This document shows positions 1-7,833 of a DNA stretch of 31,402 nucleotides, in pieces. The stretch comes from CAYVQU01 sp964453155 (GTDB taxonomy: Bacteria > Chloroflexota > Anaerolineae > Anaerolineales > UBA11858), in NCBI GenBank assembly GCA_964453155.1, contig CAYVQU010000051.1, positions 1 through 31,402 of the forward strand, read 5' to 3'. The translations under genes and the position numbers were made by a program. The notes under the pieces were generated by a model. It saw only the letters and a list, made by a program, of their open reading frames with translations. It did no database searches and was not told where the DNA came from. Position 1 is the stretch's first letter, and every line of letters starts with the position of its first letter.

Positions 1-80
1 GGTTATTTGGTTGTTAACGTTCTAGTTTTTGGAACGATGTATTGATGTACTACAACTACCAATTAGATCCTACACAATTC

Positions 81-153
81 ATTACCCCAAATCCTTCAAA
101 TGAGAAAGGAGGAGGGGATTCTTTCTAGTATATCGGAGAGCATTTGGGGTAAT
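81..153. repeat. Intergenic palindrome with perfect 12-bp arms
   Basis: ATTACCCCAAAT at 81-92 and its exact reverse complement at 142-153 enclose 49 bases. The structure lies just beyond the stop codon of the amidohydrolase gene at 166. No T-rich run follows either arm, so it is not a classical intrinsic terminator. It resembles in size the other intergenic palindromes of this window. Function unknown; it could be an mRNA 3' end stabiliser or a small mobile repeat. Confidence 0.6.
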
Positions 154-165
154 ATTCCCCAGGCG

Positions 166-1578
166 TTAGGGCAAGGGAGGTGGCGTACCCTCAGGAACCA
201 CTGGTACGTAGGGATTTTCTACTAACCGGGTTTGGAACTCGTCTTTGGCTTTTTGGAGCAAGCCAGGTTTTTGCATAAACTCAATTGCTGCCGCGGCCAG
301 GATTTTCCCGGCATAAAGCATACCTTTATGTCCAATACTCATCCCAGATTGTGCCACCAATTGCCATGAATGGCCAGGGGTCCCAAAGGCCTGACATGCG
401 GTAGAAAATTGACCGGTTGGTGTCACCCAACTGACATCACCAACATCGGTCGAACCCGGCATAACAGCATCAGTTTTAAAAATCGGGAGAACCCCTTCAA
501 ATAACAGCTGTCCTTTGGCAGCTGCGAGCATCTCTTTAGCTTCGGGACCAAACATAGCCGCCATAATACCCATTCCCCCGGTTGGGAAAGTTGGTTGTAA
601 TTCGCGGGCAAACTCACGTTCGGTTTCCGTGAAACCCGGCGCGCCGATTTCTTCCATTTTTTCATGTAAAACTTCAACAATGGTGTCATTGAAAACCAAA
701 TTCGAAGCCCCCGATATGATGCTGCTTTCCATCTCAGTCCCGGTCATCAGGGCCGCACCCCTGGCAACATCGACGACGCGCTCGATGATGGGTTTGAGTT
801 GATCGGGGCGCGGGGCTCGGATCATATAGAGGGATTCGGCAAACGGCGGAACGACATTCGGAGCAATTCCTCCACCATTGAGGATGACATAATGCAAGCG
901 GGCGTCTGGAATGATATGTTCGCGCAAATAATTTACGCCGACGTTCATTAGCTCGACCGCATCAAGGGCGCTGCGCCCATTATGGGGATCAGCGGCAGCA
1001 TGGGAAGCCCGGCCATGAAATTTGAATTTTGCCTTGACATTCGAAAGGAAATTCACCGAGATACTGCCATTGAACGACCCTGGATGCCAGGTCAGGCTCA
1101 AGTCTACATCTTCAAATAGACCGGCGCGGGCCATAAAACCCTTCCCAGAACCATTTTCTTCCGCGGGGCAGCCGTAATAGCGGATGGTGCCAGTCACATC
1201 ACCAGCCATAATTGCTTCTTTGACGGCCAGCGCGGCTGCCAAGGCCCCGGTACCCAGCAAATTATGACCGCAGCCGTGCCCATTACCACCTGCTTCGATA
1301 GGATTGCGTTCAGGAGAAACTTGCTGACTAATCCCAGGCAAAGCATCATATTCCCCCAAAATAGCAATAACTGGTTTTTCGGTGCCATAACTGGCTACGA
1401 ACGCAGTTGGGATGTCGGCAACTCCGCGTTCAACCGAAAAACCGGCTTGCTCCAATGTGTTGGCTAGCACTTGGGCAGATTGGGTTTCCTGGTAACCTAA
1501 CTCCGCGAAAGACCATACTTGATCGCTGATTTCTGTAAATTTATTACTATGTTCGTCAATCCATTGTACGATGTTCAC
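166..1578 (-). CDS. M20-family amidohydrolase, AbgB-like
   Basis: A 470-residue zinc-dependent amidohydrolase of the M20/M28 clan, closest in length and motifs to AbgB (p-aminobenzoyl-glutamate hydrolase subunit B, about 480 residues). It should cleave an amide bond of an acylated amino acid in the cytoplasm. Visible motifs: GEYDALPG at 75-82; the metal-binding HGCGHN at 101-106; the catalytic Glu pair in PAEE at 138-141; the His of TWHPG at 165; the dimerisation-domain HGRASHAAADPHNG at 188-201. No signal peptide. The start is GTG at 1578, preceded by TAGGAG at suitable spacing. The real substrate cannot be told; other peptidases of this subfamily act on aminoacyl conjugates. It is the last gene of a leftward run but lies 251 bases from its neighbour, with repeat copy A just upstream, so it may have its own promoter. 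Confidence 0.88.
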   Translation of the reverse strand: MNIVQWIDEHSNKFTEISDQVWSFAELGYQETQSAQVLANTLEQAGFSVERGVADIPTAFVASYGTEKPVIAILGEYDALPGISQQVSPERNPIEAGGNGHGCGHNLLGTGALAAALAVKEAIMAGDVTGTIRYYGCPAEENGSGKGFMARAGLFEDVDLSLTWHPGSFNGSISVNFLSNVKAKFKFHGRASHAAADPHNGRSALDAVELMNVGVNYLREHIIPDARLHYVILNGGGIAPNVVPPFAESLYMIRAPRPDQLKPIIERVVDVARGAALMTGTEMESSIISGASNLVFNDTIVEVLHEKMEEIGAPGFTETEREFARELQPTFPTGGMGIMAAMFGPEAKEMLAAAKGQLLFEGVLPIFKTDAVMPGSTDVGDVSWVTPTGQFSTACQAFGTPGHSWQLVAQSGMSIGHKGMLYAGKILAAAAIEFMQKPGLLQKAKDEFQTRLVENPYVPVVPEGTPPPLP

Positions 1579-1590
1579 AATTCACTCCTA

Positions 1591-1660
1591 AATAAGTGCG
1601 TGATGGTATGCGCTATTATTTAAAACTGACAAGATTTGCTATCACGCCTGAGCAGTTTTC
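1591..1660 (+). repeat. Dispersed palindromic element, copy A
   Basis: This copy reads AATAAGTGC at 1591-1599, then an imperfect stem of 1598-1608 paired with 1637-1647 (11 pairs, two of them G-T), then CTGAGCAGTTTT at 1648-1659. Copies B (11392-11459) and C (14041-14106, opposite strand) keep both flanks and almost the same length (53-54 bases from AAGTGC to CTGAG), while their arms differ but still pair. It sits 12 bases upstream of the amidohydrolase GTG. It may be a mobile palindrome or a shared regulatory element. The remainder of the gap, to 1829, shows nothing else I recognise. Confidence 0.7.
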
Positions 1661-1829
1661 GGTTTGAATAAGTATTCAATTTCAAGATTCTTTCCGAAAA
1701 CTACTTTTTTATAACCCAAAGGGGCAGAGATGCAAAATCTCAAGTCTTCACGATGACGAAACCAAGAAAATAACTTATTCATATCTTCCTAATTTCCTCA
1801 TCGTTGCACCTAAGTGTTAGGGTATAAGA

Positions 1830-2876
1830 TCAAAATAGATCCCGCCCAAAATTCAAGATATCTTCCACCCAGGCAACCCGATAGGCTGTGGTCATGATTT
1901 CGGGTAATGGATGGAGTCTGCGGTCGGATGTCAGTGGCCGTTCAGCCCAAACCCGATTGACCATGAAATTTTCATCCTGTCGCAAATCTTTGGTATCAAA
2001 AAGCAACCCGACGAAAGGATTTCGTTCCCGAATTTCAGCGAGTTGGCTGCGATTTACTTTTCCAGCTGATTGGGGGAATGAAAACGGTACGATCTGCTGT
2101 TTCGTAATGGCCTGAATGGTGCTGCATGATTGAACGAGTTCGATTTGAATTTCATTTGGGGGGATAAATCCCAATTTGCGATGAGAGAGACCATGCGCGC
2201 CGATGGTAAGCCCTTCGGCGTGCATTTGTTCAATTTGGGCAGAGGTCAGATAAGGTTGCACATCCTGCAAAAATGGATCAATTTCAAGCCCCAACAGATC
2301 GCAAATTACTGAAAGAACCTGATCATCAGAGACCCGAAAAGCAGTTATCCATGATTGAAATTCCAGCGAGGCTGAGAGCTTCAGATCTAATCGCGTGTTT
2401 AGATTTTCTAGAAATTTTAGTTTTTCGCTTTCGGGCAGATCAATCATTCTTTGAACCGCCAAAGAAATCAAATGCCGGAAATACAACCTACGGTTGTCGA
2501 TCCAATCCAAAGTCAGGAAAAATGTGCAGGGGATATTCCGTTCAAGTAGAATGGGACGGACGATTGAGAAGCACTCCGCAAAACCATCGTCAAATGAAAG
2601 GTGGACGGCTTTGGGCGGCAAATCAACCCCATTTACGCGCTGATCATGTAGCTGCTGATAGGTGATGAAATTGAAATTAGTCTGCAAATAATCCAACGCG
2701 GCCTCAAAGTCTGCGATCGGAACCACCGGATATAGGTGACGGACATGGTCCATGCGCTCATCAGAAACCGCGTGGTAAAAAACATTGATCACGTCACGAC
2801 GAACGAGGTTTGGCAGTAATTTGGGGGGTATTCCCTTAGAGATCGTTGAAAGCAAATTAGGTATTTTTGACTTCAT
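1830..2876 (-). CDS. Polysaccharide deacetylase family protein (CE4/NodB fold)
   Basis: A 348-residue protein of the NodB-homology family, which removes acetyl groups from N-acetylhexosamines in polysaccharides. It has YHAVSD at 34-39, typical of this subgroup; motif 1 as SFDDG at 94-98 (catalytic base and metal Asp); and motif 2 as HGLSH at 228-232 (two metal His). About 130 residues separate the two motifs, far more than in a minimal NodB domain, so an insertion domain of roughly 125-215 is present. No clear signal peptide is seen. ATG at 2876 has only a weak ribosome-binding site. It lies 79 bases after the GNAT gene in the same direction and may modify an envelope polysaccharide together with it. 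Substrate unknown. Confidence 0.85.
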   Translation of the reverse strand: MKSKIPNLLSTISKGIPPKLLPNLVRRDVINVFYHAVSDERMDHVRHLYPVVPIADFEAALDYLQTNFNFITYQQLHDQRVNGVDLPPKAVHLSFDDGFAECFSIVRPILLERNIPCTFFLTLDWIDNRRLYFRHLISLAVQRMIDLPESEKLKFLENLNTRLDLKLSASLEFQSWITAFRVSDDQVLSVICDLLGLEIDPFLQDVQPYLTSAQIEQMHAEGLTIGAHGLSHRKLGFIPPNEIQIELVQSCSTIQAITKQQIVPFSFPQSAGKVNRSQLAEIRERNPFVGLLFDTKDLRQDENFMVNRVWAERPLTSDRRLHPLPEIMTTAYRVAWVEDILNFGRDLF

Positions 2877-2886
2877 TTCAAAGTTA

Positions 2887-2909
2887 TTGAAAGTTCAAGG
2901 TTTCAGGTT
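2887..2909 (+). repeat. 23-base dispersed repeat, first copy
   Basis: A 23-base tract beginning TTGAAAGTTCAAGG recurs at 26045-26067 with 21 of 23 bases identical. Here it is a single arm between two genes. At the second site it is one arm of a long imperfect palindrome. Low-complexity repeats of this kind are common in intergenic DNA; function unknown. Confidence 0.45.
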
Positions 2910-2955
2910 AAAGGTTTGATTATTGCGGGCACTCACCACTTCTCACCACCCACTA

Positions 2956-4146
2956 TCATGAAAACGCCATATCCCCATCATAAAGATGAAGTTTGATATG
3001 ATGCCAGGATTGCGCCATCGGACTGTCATCCGCTTTGGGCATACATTGATAGATCCGTTGTTTTTCCTGAAGAAGAATTTTCCCTAACAAACGATTTTGC
3101 AAAAACCGAGCTAATTCTTGGGGAATTTCGAGGGTATCAGCTTTAAACTTCCGTCCAATTTCGAGGGCCAAAGCCAATACGTAACGGTAGTATTCTGGCT
3201 CAACAAGTTGAAAATCCAGGGTCTTCAGGAAAACATTGGCTCCCTTTTGAGAAACCGAAAAAGCCGCGTATCCCCAATACGATTCACCATCGGGTGAATA
3301 TATTTCACACCCCATCAATTCCACCATCGGGCGAGTGTCACTAAAATAGTAATCTTTATCTTCGGTCGGGGATTGACCCGTTTTGAGCACCCAGGGATAA
3401 GCCAGCATCCAGTTGACAATTTCAACCCCGCGGTGCATCTCGGCTTCGGGAGTATCCTGGCGAGTGACAACATCAGTTCGGATTTGATCGACTTCTTTGA
3501 ACGTAAACTTCGTCATCCATTTTTCTTGGAGACGGTTCAAAAAGCCGTAGAATATTTTTTTCGTCAGGGGTGCGAGCGCCCGGTTTAGGGCTTTGGTTGT
3601 TCGATTTGTCACCGGGATTGATTTATCGATTTTGAGCAGGTGGAGCACTTTACGGGTCAGGCGTAATCCCCACGTCAGCGGATTTAGAACCGCCATCCCT
3701 GAGGTGTCAATCCAGAAATAGGTTAAAGGCTCCCGTTCCCAAAAGCCGTATTTGCGACATACTCGGCGGGCATGGATGCTGCCAACAATGAAAAAATCCT
3801 CCTTTAGAGTAAGCGCTTCCTTCATTAACCTGGACCCCACCCCGCGGCCGCGCACTTTACCTGAAACCGACCAGGTTGTGAACCAATGGGTTTTGTAAAG
3901 TTCGTTCGCGACCCGCAGCCGCATGGGCAGGACTCCAAAATAGCCCACCACTACATCATCAGCATCAATGGCAGCCAGCAGGGCGACATCGTCCACTTCA
4001 GCATAGGGATTGTGGGAATGGGCGATCGCCCGTTGACGAGTGATGGGGACGAATTGACCAGGTTGAGCCGCGGAAATGGCTTTTTCAGCAAAATCAACTA
4101 ATTCGACGACTTTGATGTGTTCGTAACGAATATTGTTTTCAGTCAT
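2956..4146 (-). CDS. GNAT-family N-acetyltransferase with long C-terminal extension
   Basis: A 396-residue protein. Residues 1-145 or so are a GNAT fold: beta strands with VVVGYFGVLPMRL at 66-78 and the acetyl-CoA pyrophosphate loop VRGRGVG at 98-104, then a Y/F-rich end (RKYGFWEREPLTYFW). The remaining 250 residues have no motif I recognise, although some GNAT proteins are double-domain enzymes. The gene starts at ATG 4146, only three bases after the stop of the fructosamine-kinase gene, so the two are probably co-translated. It is followed by a polysaccharide deacetylase gene. That pairing could mean acetyl-group editing of a polysaccharide, but this is inference; the acceptor could also be a protein amine or a small molecule. 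Confidence 0.75.
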   Translation of the reverse strand: MTENNIRYEHIKVVELVDFAEKAISAAQPGQFVPITRQRAIAHSHNPYAEVDDVALLAAIDADDVVVGYFGVLPMRLRVANELYKTHWFTTWSVSGKVRGRGVGSRLMKEALTLKEDFFIVGSIHARRVCRKYGFWEREPLTYFWIDTSGMAVLNPLTWGLRLTRKVLHLLKIDKSIPVTNRTTKALNRALAPLTKKIFYGFLNRLQEKWMTKFTFKEVDQIRTDVVTRQDTPEAEMHRGVEIVNWMLAYPWVLKTGQSPTEDKDYYFSDTRPMVELMGCEIYSPDGESYWGYAAFSVSQKGANVFLKTLDFQLVEPEYYRYVLALALEIGRKFKADTLEIPQELARFLQNRLLGKILLQEKQRIYQCMPKADDSPMAQSWHHIKLHLYDGDMAFS

Positions 4147-4149
4147 AAG

Positions 4150-5001
4150 TTATGAGAATCTGCGCAGTATGGATTGAACCTGCCCAAGATAGCCGCGGCC
4201 AAAGATGACAACGTGGTTAAGCAGGTGGTAGAGGTTGTAAATGGGAAAGCGAGATTGATAATCGGGTTCAAGCGGTCGGACGGTTTCATAAGCCCGATAG
4301 AAAGCACCCGGAAACGACCCAAAGAGGGTTGTCATCGCCAACTCGGCTTCGGCCCAACCATAATGGGCGGCGGGATCGATGATCGCGGGTCCACCGATGG
4401 AATCAGTCATTGCGTTGCCGCTCCACAAATCCCCATGGAGCAGTGAGGGCGGTTGAGATGGGACTAACTCCGGCAATTTTTGGGTAATACGGACCACATT
4501 TTGGACCTCGCGGGCCCCCATGAAACCGCGATCACGAGCCAAGCGAGCCATGTATAACAGGCGATATTCGGCAAAAAAAAGGGAACCATCAGCCGCCCGA
4601 TCATTGGGCTGGGAGGTAGAACCGATGTAATTGTTGTGGATGAACCCAAATTCCTGACCGGTAATGTTATGGAGCGCGGCTAATTGGCGGCCAAAGGTTT
4701 CCCAATAATCGGCGCGGCGCGGGGCAGGATTCAAATCTTCCATCAACAGAAAGTCTGGACCATGCAAATAGGGTTTAGGAACCGTAGGACCATCAGAAAT
4801 CCGGAGGGCTGCTAAACCTTCAATTTCGCGGGCAAACATGTCTGGAGGCACAGATGAATTGGTTTTAAGGAAAAAGGTAGCCCCAGTCTCGGTGGTGATG
4901 ATCATCCCGTTGTTGATACACCCCCCGCTCACAGGACGAGTTGAATCCACCGCACCCGATTGGTTCTCAGCTAACCAGGTTTTAACCGCCGCAGGGATCA
5001 T
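4150..5001 (-). CDS. Fructosamine/ribulosamine 3-kinase family protein
   Basis: A 283-residue member of the FN3K family (aminoglycoside-phosphotransferase fold), which phosphorylates the sugar part of glycated lysines so that the adduct falls off. Seen: the ATP-binding Lys in FFLKTN (K46); MEDL at 87-90; the catalytic HGDLWSGN at 189-196 and metal-binding IDP at 208-210; family length matches. A longer frame begins with TTG at 5043, but ATG at 5001 is preferred because it overlaps the stop of the upstream phosphatase gene as ATGA (4998-5001) and gives the normal N terminus. Bacterial homologues have been reported to prefer ribulosamines and erythrulosamines over fructosamines; which holds here cannot be read from sequence. 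Confidence 0.92.
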   Translation of the reverse strand: MIPAAVKTWLAENQSGAVDSTRPVSGGCINNGMIITTETGATFFLKTNSSVPPDMFAREIEGLAALRISDGPTVPKPYLHGPDFLLMEDLNPAPRRADYWETFGRQLAALHNITGQEFGFIHNNYIGSTSQPNDRAADGSLFFAEYRLLYMARLARDRGFMGAREVQNVVRITQKLPELVPSQPPSLLHGDLWSGNAMTDSIGGPAIIDPAAHYGWAEAELAMTTLFGSFPGAFYRAYETVRPLEPDYQSRFPIYNLYHLLNHVVIFGRGYLGQVQSILRRFS

Positions 5002-5486
5002 TGTGAGGGTCCATTTTCTAAGAAATCTAACAGCCCCTGGCAAGAACGTTCTACAATTTGATAGACTTCTTCAAACCCATCAATTCCGCCATAATAGGGA
5101 TCGGGTACCGGATCATTGGGTCCACCATAGGGGTCAAATTCCCGCATTTGGCGAATTTTCGCTTTCTGCTCCGGCGTGCGAGTCAATTTGAGCAAATTGG
5201 TCCGGTTACTGGCATCCATCGCGATGATCCAATCGAAAGTATCGAAATCATCAGGATGAATCTGACGCGCCCGCCCAGAATACTTGAAACCATGGCTAGC
5301 AGCCACTCGCCGCATCCGCCGGTCGGGTTTCTCACCGACATGCCACCCCGAGGTACCGGCTGAATCAGTTTCGTATTTGTCCGTCAACCCAGCCTGGGTC
5401 ACCAAATGACGAAACATATTCTCGGCTAACGGACTACGGACAATATTCCCAAGACAAACAAAACACACTTTGATTTCTTTGGACAA
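4998..5486 (-). CDS. Low-molecular-weight protein-tyrosine-phosphatase family protein
   Basis: A 162-residue phosphatase with the signature P-loop CLGNIVRS (nucleophile C11, R17) and the general-acid DPYYGG (D129). It starts with TTG at 5486, chosen because GGAGG lies six bases upstream and no ATG occurs before the P-loop. Members of the family dephosphorylate tyrosines (Wzb type) or, as shown for human LMW-PTP-A, protein-bound ribulosamine 5-phosphate. The four-base ATGA overlap with a fructosamine-kinase homologue makes the second role attractive here: phosphatase and kinase would act one after the other on glycated proteins. The presence of GNAT and polysaccharide deacetylase genes in the same run leaves a polysaccharide-regulatory role open. 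Confidence 0.9.
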   Translation of the reverse strand: MSKEIKVCFVCLGNIVRSPLAENMFRHLVTQAGLTDKYETDSAGTSGWHVGEKPDRRMRRVAASHGFKYSGRARQIHPDDFDTFDWIIAMDASNRTNLLKLTRTPEQKAKIRQMREFDPYGGPNDPVPDPYYGGIDGFEEVYQIVERSCQGLLDFLENGPSQ

Positions 5487-5646
5487 ATTTTGCCTCCAAA
5501 ATAATGATATTAATGTAACTCAGGTATTGTAGTCGGCCCATATCCTACCTTAAAATCGATAGTGCGGGTAGATACCAAGCACAGAAATATATAACCTTCA
5601 ATTTTTGCAATCATTTTTTCCTGATTCTTGCAGACAAAGACAAACC

Positions 5647-5675
5647 TTGCCACATTTGTCAACATAGATTAAACT
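5647..5675 (+). promoter_or_regulatory. Candidate recA promoter
   Basis: TTGCCA at 5647-5652, a 17-base spacer and TAAACT at 5670-5675 give a plausible sigma-70-type promoter 31 bases before the recA ATG. An 8-bp perfect palindrome TGTTAACA at 5675-5682 overlaps the end of the -10 element, and GTTAAC recurs at 5701-5706, 25 bases on. These could be repressor half-sites, perhaps for LexA, but I do not know the SOS box of this lineage, so that is only a guess. Confidence 0.5.
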
Positions 5676-5706
5676 GTTAACAGAAACGTAAGGTTTATAG
5701 GTTAAC

Positions 5707-6714
5707 ATGAGTAAAGAAAGAGAAACCGCCCTCAACAAAGCCCTCGGCGACCTCGACAAACGATATGGCGAGGGAACCGTCATGCGTCTGGGAGAAGCCA
5801 GCCATTTACGAGTGGACGTCATCTCCACCGGGTCACTTTCTCTGGATTTGGCTTTAGGGGTGGGTGGCATTCCCCGGGGGCGTGTCACCGAAATATACGG
5901 CCCCGAATCATCCGGTAAAACCACAGTTTGTCAGCATATCGTCGCCGAAGCCCAAGCTTTAGGTGGTACGGCCGCGTTTGTCGATATGGAACACGCCTTA
6001 GACCCGGTCTATGCTGAAGCTTGTGGGGTGGATGTCGATAATTTGTTGATATCACAGCCTGATACTGGTGAACAAGCCTTAGAAATTGCTGAAGCCCTGG
6101 TTCGATCTGGGGCGGTAGATGTGGTGGTGATCGACTCGGTGGCCGCCCTCGTGCCGCAAGCCGAGATCGAAGGGGATATGGGCGATGCCCACATGGGCCT
6201 GATGGCCCGCTTGATGTCGCAAGCCCTGCGGAAGCTTTCGGGTGTCATTAAACAGACCAATACCTCTGTAATCTTCACTAACCAGTTGCGTCAGAAAATT
6301 GGCGTGATGTTTGGCAACCCCGAAACGACCACTGGTGGCAACGCCCTGAAGTTCTATGCTTCCGTCCGAATGGATGTGCGCCGGATCCAATCGATTAAGG
6401 TTGGCTCAGAGGTGATCGGCAACCGGACGCGAGTTCGAGTGGTCAAAAACAAAGTTTCATCTCCCTTTAAACAAGCTGAATTTGACATCATGTATGGTGA
6501 AGGGATCTCAAAAGTCGGTGACGTACTGGATCTCGCCACCCAAATGGATATCGTTGCAAAACGGGGTTCTTTTTACTCATATAACGACCTGCGCCTGGCG
6601 CAAGGGCGCGAAAACGCCAAAAATTTCTTAATTGAAAACCCGGATATCACCGGCGAAATTGAGGAGATTATTCGCACAGAACTTCTCCCTCCGCCCGTGA
6701 TGCCCCTCGACTGA
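5707..6714 (+). CDS. recA: Recombinase RecA
   Basis: A 335-residue RecA, the ATP-dependent strand-exchange protein and SOS co-protease. Walker A is GPESSGKT at 65-72. VVVIDSVAALVP is the Walker B region, followed by loop 1 (EGDMGD) and the conserved NQLRQKIGVMFGNPETTTGG of loop 2. The C-terminal domain holds GSFYSYNDLRLAQGRENAK. The acidic C-terminal tail usual in RecA is very short here (ends LLPPPVMPLD), which explains a length slightly below average. ATG at 5707 gives the standard N terminus although the ribosome-binding site is weak. recX follows after 489 bases. Confidence 0.98.
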   Translation: MSKERETALNKALGDLDKRYGEGTVMRLGEASHLRVDVISTGSLSLDLALGVGGIPRGRVTEIYGPESSGKTTVCQHIVAEAQALGGTAAFVDMEHALDPVYAEACGVDVDNLLISQPDTGEQALEIAEALVRSGAVDVVVIDSVAALVPQAEIEGDMGDAHMGLMARLMSQALRKLSGVIKQTNTSVIFTNQLRQKIGVMFGNPETTTGGNALKFYASVRMDVRRIQSIKVGSEVIGNRTRVRVVKNKVSSPFKQAEFDIMYGEGISKVGDVLDLATQMDIVAKRGSFYSYNDLRLAQGRENAKNFLIENPDITGEIEEIIRTELLPPPVMPLD

Positions 6715-7092
6715 ACTTTGACACATCTCTTGAACGCACGGCGTTCAGCCGTTGAGCAGCTCTACATCATCTACTCATTCTTCCATTAAATGAGCGCTCA
6801 ACCCACTAAACCCTGTCGTGCACAGATAAATAGATTGCACGGCCACGACTAGAAAATTAGATCTCAGCATCAATTGATACGCAGGTATCGATAAATCGTA
6901 TGGAAACTCAGTTCGGAGTCTTAAGAGAAAGCCAACTTCCCCCCTCTAGAGTGGCACATTCTGCCGGAAGCGCTTTAGCCAGCTCATTAGGACCGCCGGG
7001 CGCAGTAATTGTGACTTGGTGAATTAGTCATTTAATATCCTTCGTCTAACAATTTACATACTTTACTGAGATTGCGAAACACGTATTTTTAG
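6715..7092 (+). other. Gene-free recA-recX gap with serial stem-loops
   Basis: No convincing gene lies between recA and recX. Several self-complementary segments follow one another: a perfect 7-bp stem at 6731-6747 with loop ACG; a nested pair 6751-6757/6796-6802 (7 bp) around 6774-6779/6789-6794 (6 bp); 6815-6820/6844-6849 with an alternative 6818-6822/6836-6840; and a 5-bp stem at 6876-6889. A rho-independent terminator follows at 7093-7124. The array could be a structured recA 3' UTR or a separate small RNA ending at that terminator. No known RNA family was recognised. Confidence 0.45.
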
Positions 7093-7124
7093 CCGTGGCC
7101 TGTCATGCAGGGTCACGGTTTTTT
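7093..7124 (+). terminator. Rho-independent terminator between recA and recX
   Basis: CCGTG (7093-7097) pairs with CACGG (7114-7118), and inside it CCTG pairs with CAGG. Six T residues follow at once. It lies 378 bases beyond the recA stop and 80 bases before recX. In E. coli a leaky terminator separates recA from recX and limits RecX; the same logic could apply here. Confidence 0.75.
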
Positions 7125-7142
7125 GCATTTTTAGATTTAACC

Positions 7143-7199
7143 GTAGAGCACGCTGAGCATTACCTTTTTTCGCTGCGATCTCTACATTCTCAGCGGTAA
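7143..7199 (+). promoter_or_regulatory. Possible pseudoknot in the recX leader
   Basis: GTAGAG (7143-7148) pairs with CTCTAC (7180-7185), and CGCTGAG (7151-7157) pairs with CTCAGCG (7189-7195). The two helices cross, as in an H-type pseudoknot. A third option pairs TTACC (7160-7164) with GGTAA (7195-7199). All end a few bases before the recX ATG at 7204, where no good ribosome-binding site is visible. This is a pairing pattern only; no family was recognised. Confidence 0.35.
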
Positions 7200-7203
7200 A
7201 CAA

Positions 7204-7833
7204 ATGGAACGAAAAGTAACAGCCCTGAAAGTTCAAAAGCGGAACCCGCAGCGGATTAATGTGTTTTTGGATGATGAATTTGCATTTGGACTTTCCCGCA
7301 TTACGGCGGCCTGGCTGCGAATTGGACAAATTGTAGACGAAGACAAAATTCAAGAATTACAGTCCGCCGACGAAAATGAAGTGGCCTATCAGAAAGCTTT
7401 ACATTTTCTCAGTTTCCGGGTCCGTTCGGAGAACGAGGTCCGGAAAAACTTAGAGAAACATAAATTCTCAGAAATTGTGATCCTGGACGTGCTTGAACGT
7501 CTGCGGCGAAACCGGTTGGTAAATGATGTGGATTTTGCCCAAAATTGGGTTGAAAACCGCTCCGCATTTCGACCGCGGGGCCGCCGGGCTTTGCAGATGG
7601 AATTGCAGCAAAAAGGGATCGCCACCGAGGTCATCGATGAGGTTCTCACCGATCTAGACGAGGATGACCTGGCCTATCGGGCTGCTCAGAAACAAGCCCG
7701 CAAATATCGCCGTCTGGAATGGCAGGAATATCGCAAAAAAATGATCGCTTATCTGGCCCGGCGGGGCTTCAATTATGGCGATGCCGCACCCGCAGCTGAA
7801 AAAGTTTGGAAAGAGTTGAAGAGTGATGAGTGA
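7204..7833 (+). CDS. recX: Regulatory protein RecX
   Basis: A 209-residue RecX, which binds RecA filaments and modulates their activity. It has the three-helix repeats typical of the family: the N-terminal RINVFLDDEFAFGL, then AYQKALHFLSFRVRSENEVRKNLEKH, then RLRRNRLVNDVDFAQNWVENR, and a C-terminal repeat with YRKKMIAYLARRGFNY. Length is normal or a little long. ATG at 7204 gives the expected start. It lies downstream of recA on the same strand behind a terminator, so it may be expressed by read-through or from its own promoter, possibly under control of leader structure. Confidence 0.93.
   Translation: MERKVTALKVQKRNPQRINVFLDDEFAFGLSRITAAWLRIGQIVDEDKIQELQSADENEVAYQKALHFLSFRVRSENEVRKNLEKHKFSEIVILDVLERLRRNRLVNDVDFAQNWVENRSAFRPRGRRALQMELQQKGIATEVIDEVLTDLDEDDLAYRAAQKQARKYRRLEWQEYRKKMIAYLARRGFNYGDAAPAAEKVWKELKSDE

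Noticed and set aside
4150..5043. Longer fructosamine-kinase start at TTG 5043.
   Set aside because: It would overlap the phosphatase gene by 46 bases; ATG 5001 gives an ATGA overlap and the normal family N terminus.
6900..7022. 40-codon open frame from ATG to TGA in the recA-recX gap.
   Set aside because: No convincing ribosome-binding site, no recognised similarity, and it lies in a region rich in stem-loops; treated as non-coding.
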